Part shown: piece after piece, positions 58,727-64,000 of the stretch
How positions within the stretch are numbered: the first letter of the stretch is position 1
Layout of the letters: each line of letters starts with the position of its first letter
NCBI GenBank assembly: GCA_034440615.1
Contig: JAOTOM010002931.1
Span: 46,001-110,000 of the forward strand
Source of the DNA: Ashinkailepas kermadecensis
Lineage: Eukaryota; Arthropoda; Thecostraca; Neolepadidae
DNA: 64,000 bases
Reading direction: 5' to 3'
Position numbers and translations under genes: made by a program
The notes under the pieces: generated by a model
Told to the model about the DNA's origin: nothing
Database searches by the model: none
The model's input: only the letters and a program-made list of their open reading frames with translations

Positions 58727-60759
58727 GTGTGTATTTGCATGCCGGCCTGGTGCTGAACTGTCCCGCTTGTATGTACAACACGTAACAATCACCACCTTAT
58801 GGCAGTGACGGTCTTCGGACAAATCCGTCCGAACCTGCATCCGCCGAACCCCACCCTTCTTTGGAAGACTGCGTCCACATTCAAACGATGGAAAATAAGC
58901 AGTTCGTTGCGGTTTTATAACTGTGTCAGTATTAGAGAGATAAATAATACATCTCATAAGGTGGAGTTACGCATTGTTATACAATACGTGTACGGTAAGC
59001 AATGTATGCTCCTGCAAACATTGCTCCAGCATGCTAAGCAACATGTCATCAACAGAGGTGTGCTTAATCAATACGCAATGCAGTATGTTCCGTATTATAC
59101 GGCGAATCCCTCAGTGTTAATAAGATGTCTAATAGGCAGTGGTCGCGCGCCCAGTAAGGCACATTAGGCACTGCCTAACCTGGTTTTAGCGACAAGGCAT
59201 TTTGAAGACTCATTATTCTTCTCAGTGGCCAACTCAAAGATGCATGTATCAATGGAATACATATGTAAATTTGGAGGATACATAGCGTATCCAGTTTGGC
59301 ACCTGGCAGTAATCAGACGTAGTGAGTGGAAGTATCTTCAGCACCTCCTCAAGAGAATCCCCGGTGAAGCCTGTGAACCGGCGTTTCATCCTTCGTGGCA
59401 CAAAATTCCCCAATGACTCCTCTCAATCAGCACCTCATCCTTCCAGTCACGAAATTATGGAAAGGGCCTTGAATTGACACCTCCACCAGACTGTGGAGAC
59501 AGATTCCTAGTGATGCCGATTAAGTGATCCTTAATTGACCCCCCCCCCCCCAGCGCGAGTTACTCTCCGATGACGTCACTGAATCGACTCTCGAACTCCA
59601 CCAAGCTTCGGAGCTTCGGTGCACACGGCTGGCGCATGTCGCAGTCAGCTGGCTAAGTTTCTGATATAAGACAGAATTAGTTTTGTTACAAATACATCGT
59701 TCATAAATGGAATAATCATGTTGGAAATGATATCAACGAATGCAAAATATTGCCCTACCAACTCCAATGTTGAGTTGTGACCAGGAAGTTGAGTGTGAAG
59801 AGTTCGGTGTACATCACATCCGTTCGCTCCGTCCCCACACACTTACTCAACGGATACTTCATCGTGCAATGCAGCGAAGGCTATCAGTTATCTAATTCAG
59901 TCTCATTTTTCCAAAGTGAACTCGAAGTTCTCCTTACGCACACAGACACAATCGTTTGCTTAGAACGATATACCTCTCGGAGGAGCCCCGCAAAACCCAA
60001 GTCTAAACTAGATGCTTTTTACTAGACACTAAGTCAGATGCACGATTTTGTTGACTTCGGACCAAATGAAGAGCGTTTCAGTTTACTTTCGGTTGTATTA
60101 TGTTTGTTCATTATATTGAATTCTGGCTTAGAAAACCAGATTGATAAAATAAGCGGTTTCATATGCTTTCAAAGATATCTTAGCCACATATTCTCACAAG
60201 AAAACACATCCAGTGCATTCTGGTATTTGCTATCATTGTTTTAATTTCATTCGTTTATTTATGGCATGCAGGAGGCGTAATTCAAAGCACGGACTTTCGT
60301 TGGCCGAGTGCATTAAATCTGGAGGAAAAGGGCAATCTACTTGTGTTTCTAGCCAGCGAGGTAAGGAAGCTGCAACAAGGTTTTCTTGTGTTTGCATACA
60401 TTTGTATGGGCAATTGGTAAGCCAGGCTAGAAGTGGAGACAACTTGCTCCAGGTAGGTGCTATACGATTGATTGGTTGGAGTGCTGAAGCTAGAAGACTC
60501 ATTAACGTGAAATTAAAGCCCTTCAATACCAGATAAACTAGGTCCATATGCTTTAATGTCATCAGGTATTTGAGTTACATTTGAGTTACATTTGAGGTTA
60601 TTTTCACCACAAAAAGTGGCACATGACGCCATCTCCATGCATGGGTAGCCAATGTTTACGTTGCCGACCCTGGAAAGCTGCCGCTGACAGAGTTGCCGCT
60701 GTCCGCGACCCACAGAGACGTTCGGGGACTAACCTGGGAGGGGGGGGGATGCGGGGGAG
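58727..60759. other. putative intron or intergenic sequence
   Basis: This lies between two exon-like segments. A stretch at 59785-59880 reads SSVYITSVRSVP and LLNGYFIVQCSEG on the plus strand and might be a further exon, but no GT donor follows it. AGGCAGTG/CACTGCCT inverted words lie at 59130-59175 and a C run near 59545. Confidence 0.3.
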
Positions 60760-60934
60760 ACTAACCTGTTCGCGATCCGGAGTCTGACGATGGGCGACAT
60801 CTCGCTGGAATCGGTCCGCGACCATCTGGGTGGCCAGTGCGGCACAGTCTACCTGCTGGCGGCGCTCGACAACGGCACCCACTTCCTCGACTCCAAGGCG
60901 CTGCCGGCCACGCTGCAGTGTCCCGACGAGAGAG
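60760..60934 (+). CDS. candidate internal exon B of the same unrecognised gene
   Basis: An open frame from about 60760 reads TNLFAIRSLTMGDISLESV, then GGQCGTVYLLAALDNGTHF and ALPATLQCPDE, ending at GAGAGAG/GTACGG (donor at 60935) in phase 1, the same phase as exon A. Third positions are strongly GC-biased. A good acceptor, GTCCGCGACCCACAG, lies at 60701-60715 and would join in phase 1, but its frame meets TAA at 60730-60732. That stop sits in a G-rich stretch of about 30 bases flanked by two copies of GACTAACCTG, which may be a duplication or an assembly error. The product is not recognised. Confidence 0.45.
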
Positions 60935-60988
60935 GTACGGTGGCAGGCGGCCGAGCGGCCCGTCCCGTGGGCCATCAGCTGCGCTCCC

Positions 60989-61086
60989 CGCACGCCATAG
61001 GTGCATGTAGATGCGTGCTCAGCTGTCATAGGTCATGGGTTCGCCGCACACCATAGGTACGTATGGATGCGTGCACAGAGCTGTCA
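60989..61086. repeat. two ~40-bp direct repeats just after the exon B donor
   Basis: CGCACGCCATAGGTGCATG ... GCTGTCA at 60989-61028 recurs as CGCACACCATAGGTACGTA ... GCTGTCA at 61045-61086. Confidence 0.7.
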
Positions 61087-61529
61087 CTGCACCACAGGGC
61101 GTTGGATTACTTTCTTACTACAAGTAAGAAAGAAAAGGTGGAAAACGCCAGCTGCATATCGGAATCTCAGCTACAAGCCACTTCATGGCAATGACTGAAG
61201 CTGTTGAAAGGCATCCGTGCATGATTTAATAGAATTGATCCACAGAGCGATAAATATCAGCCTGACTCAACCACTGCCAATCAAATGCTTCACATTGCAG
61301 ACAACACTGGGAACACAGTTTTTGTTGCATTGATACCATCACTTGTTCTTACCTAATTTGAGTGTGCTGAATTCAAGTCTGAAGCTAGTTGTACCCTGCA
61401 AGCTCTATATTTTTTTGCAATTTAACATTTTCATGTTCGCATAGTTGCATCAAAATATGCATTAAAGTTTGAGAAAGGCAAAAACATTTATATATTAACA
61501 TATATTTCGACATAAACATGATAGGTGAT
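61087..61529. other. intergenic, AT-rich
   Basis: No supported features. Confidence 0.35.
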
Positions 61530-63268
61530 TCAGAGCAATTGATAGGGATGGAATGCAAAGATCAAACAGGCCACATTTGGCAAGAATTTGCGCTTGTAGC
61601 TCTTGCGTTTGTGGACATCCTCATGGCAATCTCGTTTGATGCTCCAGCAGTAGTCTCCCATCACATGTTTGTCCCATCGCCCTTGATAGCGCTCTTCCAT
61701 CGTCCTGAGGTCTTGATGGAAGCGCTCTTCCTGTTCATCACTGACAACCCCAAGGTTTTCGGGAAATTGATCAAGGTGACTATTCAGGAAATGGAGTTTG
61801 ACACTCATGTTGCACCCAAGATCGCGAAATGCCAACAGCATTCTAGTAACGAGAACCTCATAGTTATCTGCCTTTTTGTTACCAAGAAAGTTTTGTAGAA
61901 CTGCCACGAAAGACAGCCATGCTACCTTCTCCTTGTCATTCACCTTCCTGACAAATTCCTCATCACGTACAAGGGCACGAATTTGTGGTCCATCAAACAC
62001 ACCTGCTTTGATCTTTTCGAAAGACAAAGCAGGAAAAGCAGAAACTATATATTGGAAACGTTCACCAACACTGCTTTATGCCTTCACGAGCTGTTTCATC
62101 AAGCCGAGCTTGATATGGAGTGGGGGGAAAATGATCTTCTCTCAGCTGACGATTGGGTCATTCACAATGTTCGGCATGCCTGCTTCCAGAGTTTCACGGA
62201 TGGGCCACTCCTTCCGAGTCAAGTGTTTCTCTCGAGCTCGGCTGTCCCACATGCAGATAAAGCATGGAAACCTCGTGAAGCCTTTCTGTTGACCAAGGAG
62301 CAAGTTGATCATTTTCAGGTCCACACAGATGATCCAGTTGTGTTCGTGATATTTGAGCAAGTCAACGACAATTTGATGTCATTAAGTTATTCTCGCAAAT
62401 GCACTGAGTGACCAACCGGAACCGCTCCATAAATATTGTCATTGTGCAAGAGAAGACACTTGAGGATGCGCTTAGAGCTATCAAAGAAATGGTTGCCATT
62501 CTGTTGCACTATACGAGGTAACACCCAATTGCCTAAGAATACCTGGCATATCGTGGCAGTATGTAAACTGCTTGTCTTCTGAAAAAAAAGTCTACAGATA
62601 TCTGGTCCGACTTTTGGAAATATGAAACTTTTGCAGATCGGTCAAGCATATTTTTTTTCTTACAGCCTGGAGGCTAAAATCTCAGCTGCTTTCTTGGAGA
62701 GCCCCAAATCGCGCACTGAGTCAGTCAATTCTGGTTAGCTAAACTGCTGAGGAGGCTGATGACTGTGTGATACCAGATGAGGAGGCTTCGGATTCTGAAA
62801 CCCGAATCTGATTCTGAAACAATTTTTTGAAGCTCGTTATCACAACCCTCGTCACTTTCCTGATCATGTTACTCCGCCTTTATCTTCAGATGTGGCAATA
62901 CCATTAAAAACTGGAACCGTGAGTTCATCAGAGTGCGGAGTATGCCGAAGTGCTGAAGGAATACTGGGATAGGAGATCTTATACCGGTTTTTCTTGCCGA
63001 CACCCTTCATGTTGACTAGGAAAAAATAGCAGTCAGTTGTGTGGTATTTAGGTTCTCGCCAAACCATATGAACTCCAAAAGGCAGACCCTTTCGTTTTCA
63101 TTCTGTCCAGTCACGAAGAATTTCCTCACAATTATGACACACAATAGGAGCCCATTTCTTGTCTTGGTCGCCAAGGGGAACTTCAAAATAGGCTTTAAAG
63201 GTACGCCTCGCAAACGATGTTATATTGCGCCTTTGACGAAGAAGTGTGTTGTAGTCGGATACATAACA
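61530..63268 (-). pseudogene. LGDQDK/DEQGERFHQD family gene, degraded (copy 2)
   Basis: The same domain order as at 32950-34498 is seen on the minus strand: PLGDQDKKWAP with HNC/CYF cysteine remnants near 63160, MVWREP (63067), FFDSSKRILKCLLLHN (about 62470), DLKMINLLLGQQKGFTRFPC and CFICMWDSR (62240-62320), PLHIKLGLMKQ (about 62100), KIKAGVFDGPQIR, and SDEQEERFHQDL with the C-terminal MGDYCWSIKRD ending at 61530. It has more damage than copy 1: a stop directly after RDWTE near 63105, and several frame changes between 62360 and 62880. Its C-terminal 165 codons are still open. It differs from copy 1 at many residues, so this is an independent old insertion, not a local duplication. The second FHQ block has E where copy 1 has G (DEQEERF). 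Confidence 0.65.
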
Positions 63269-64000
63269 TAATTCATCAGGATTTCTTTACACATTTATAT
63301 CTACTTGAAGAAGCCGTGCTCAGATTTTGAACAAAGAAAACCAGGTGTTATTTTTTTTGCAAATTAAATAAATCTCTAGAATCAAAAATTAACAATAAAG
63401 ATAAAGAAAATTTATCTTTGTTATAAATTGGCATAATTAGTCTAAGGTTAGGTCAGGTTAGGTTAGGTTAGGGTAGGGTAGAGTTAAGCATAGTTCTCAA
63501 GCTATCCCTAGTGTAAATAGCAATGGGTGCTCTTTTTTGCGAAAATCACAAGTTTTAAATTGCATGAAAAGTAGAGCATGTAGAGGAAGACCGATTTCAG
63601 ATTTGAAATTAGCGTTGAAAAAAATACATAGAATCAGTTGAAAAATGTAATGCAACAGAAAATAAAAAAACTTGTTCCCGAGCGCAATCGATATTCCCGC
63701 ACGTCCAGGTCTTGATCTTCACTCCACCACTTCAAGGGTTCAAGACTTAAACACGCATAGGCAAAGCAACAGTTTATGGGAGAGGAAGTAGGAGCGGGAT
63801 AAGTGGCCGTCTAAATTGGTGCAATATTAGGGATAGCCATATGACGATGCATGGAACGGTACAACCCAAATGGCTTAACTTCAAAACCGAAATAACTCTT
63901 ACTTCGCTTGGGCTAAGCCACGGCTAAACACCAATGATAGGACTCACCTATTTCCTAGTGCGTGCATCACAGTTTCTTAAATAATGTATGTCCGGCTGCT
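63269..64000. other. intergenic, AT-rich, with a GGTTA tract
   Basis: No gene is supported. It contains the telomere-like tract listed separately. Confidence 0.35.
63445..63486. repeat. interstitial GGTTA/GGGTA (TTAGG-type) tract
   Basis: About eight five-base units of AGGTT with GGTCA and GGGTA variants. TTAGG is the common arthropod telomere repeat. A 42-base interstitial tract like this may be a relic of telomerase-mediated break repair or simple-sequence drift. Confidence 0.8.

Overview
This is a gene-poor, repeat-dominated piece of an animal nuclear genome, most likely an arthropod. The reasons are split exons with GT/AG-like borders, tRNA-derived SINEs, CR1-like LINE remnants, a Ty3/gypsy remnant, many hAT-like DNA transposons with 8-bp target duplications, and scattered TTAGG-type (GGTTA) tracts. 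A chelicerate such as a tick is possible, but I cannot settle the taxon from sequence alone.

Protein-coding evidence is thin. The left edge holds the last coding exon of a TRC8/RNF139-type membrane E3 ubiquitin ligase (RING-H2 domain plus an acidic tail, stop at 706) and probably its 3' UTR. Two GC-rich exon-like segments near 58.6 and 60.8 kb, both ending in phase 1 at a GT, may belong to one unrecognised gene. A small zinc-finger-like reading frame lies at 45.3 kb. Two diverged, broken copies of a family sharing a LGDQDK motif and a DEQ(G/E)ERFHQD motif lie on the minus strand at 33-34.5 kb and 61.5-63.3 kb. I infer this family to be transposon-derived.

Layout. 0-5 kb: RING exon, 40-bp tandem repeat, LINE fragment, 19-bp minisatellite, a small hAT element. 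5-9.4 kb: a ~270-bp satellite opened by a hairpin, then a GGGGCGCC-type hAT element and a 17-bp minisatellite. 9.8-17.7 kb: degenerate ~20-bp GGGCCC array, 66-bp minisatellite, SINE, a 1.6-kb element with a degenerate tandem body, 29-bp minisatellite. 19.3-22.6 kb: CA/ACGC microsatellite and a deleted Ty3/gypsy copy with part of one LTR and the other LTR. 25-30 kb: hAT family 'alpha' copy 1, another satellite-bodied element, a 244-bp element. 31-36.3 kb: near-perfect 50-bp palindrome, first LGDQDK-family copy, a 1-kb ATGA microsatellite, inverted alpha copy 3. 37.4-40.7 kb: the largest satellite-bodied element plus a further array. 43.8-44.7 kb: LINE 3' end and a SINE with a perfect 13-bp duplication. 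47.7-53.4 kb: alpha copy 2, two 'beta' elements, a 'gamma' element, 15-bp and 18/20-bp minisatellites, another degenerate array. 56.7-58.2 kb: 1.42 kb of perfect (GCGT)n. 58.5-63.3 kb: candidate exons and the second LGDQDK-family copy.

The main unifying observation is that several hAT-like elements, recognised by termini of the type CAGTGGCG or CAGGGGCG and sometimes by 8-bp duplications, have bodies built almost wholly of degenerate 20-24-bp tandem units. Three unit types occur, and the largest type is present as two homologous long copies plus fragments. The window contains no bacterial-type operon, CRISPR array or rRNA gene, and no intact transposase. The longest open frames are artefacts of simple repeats.
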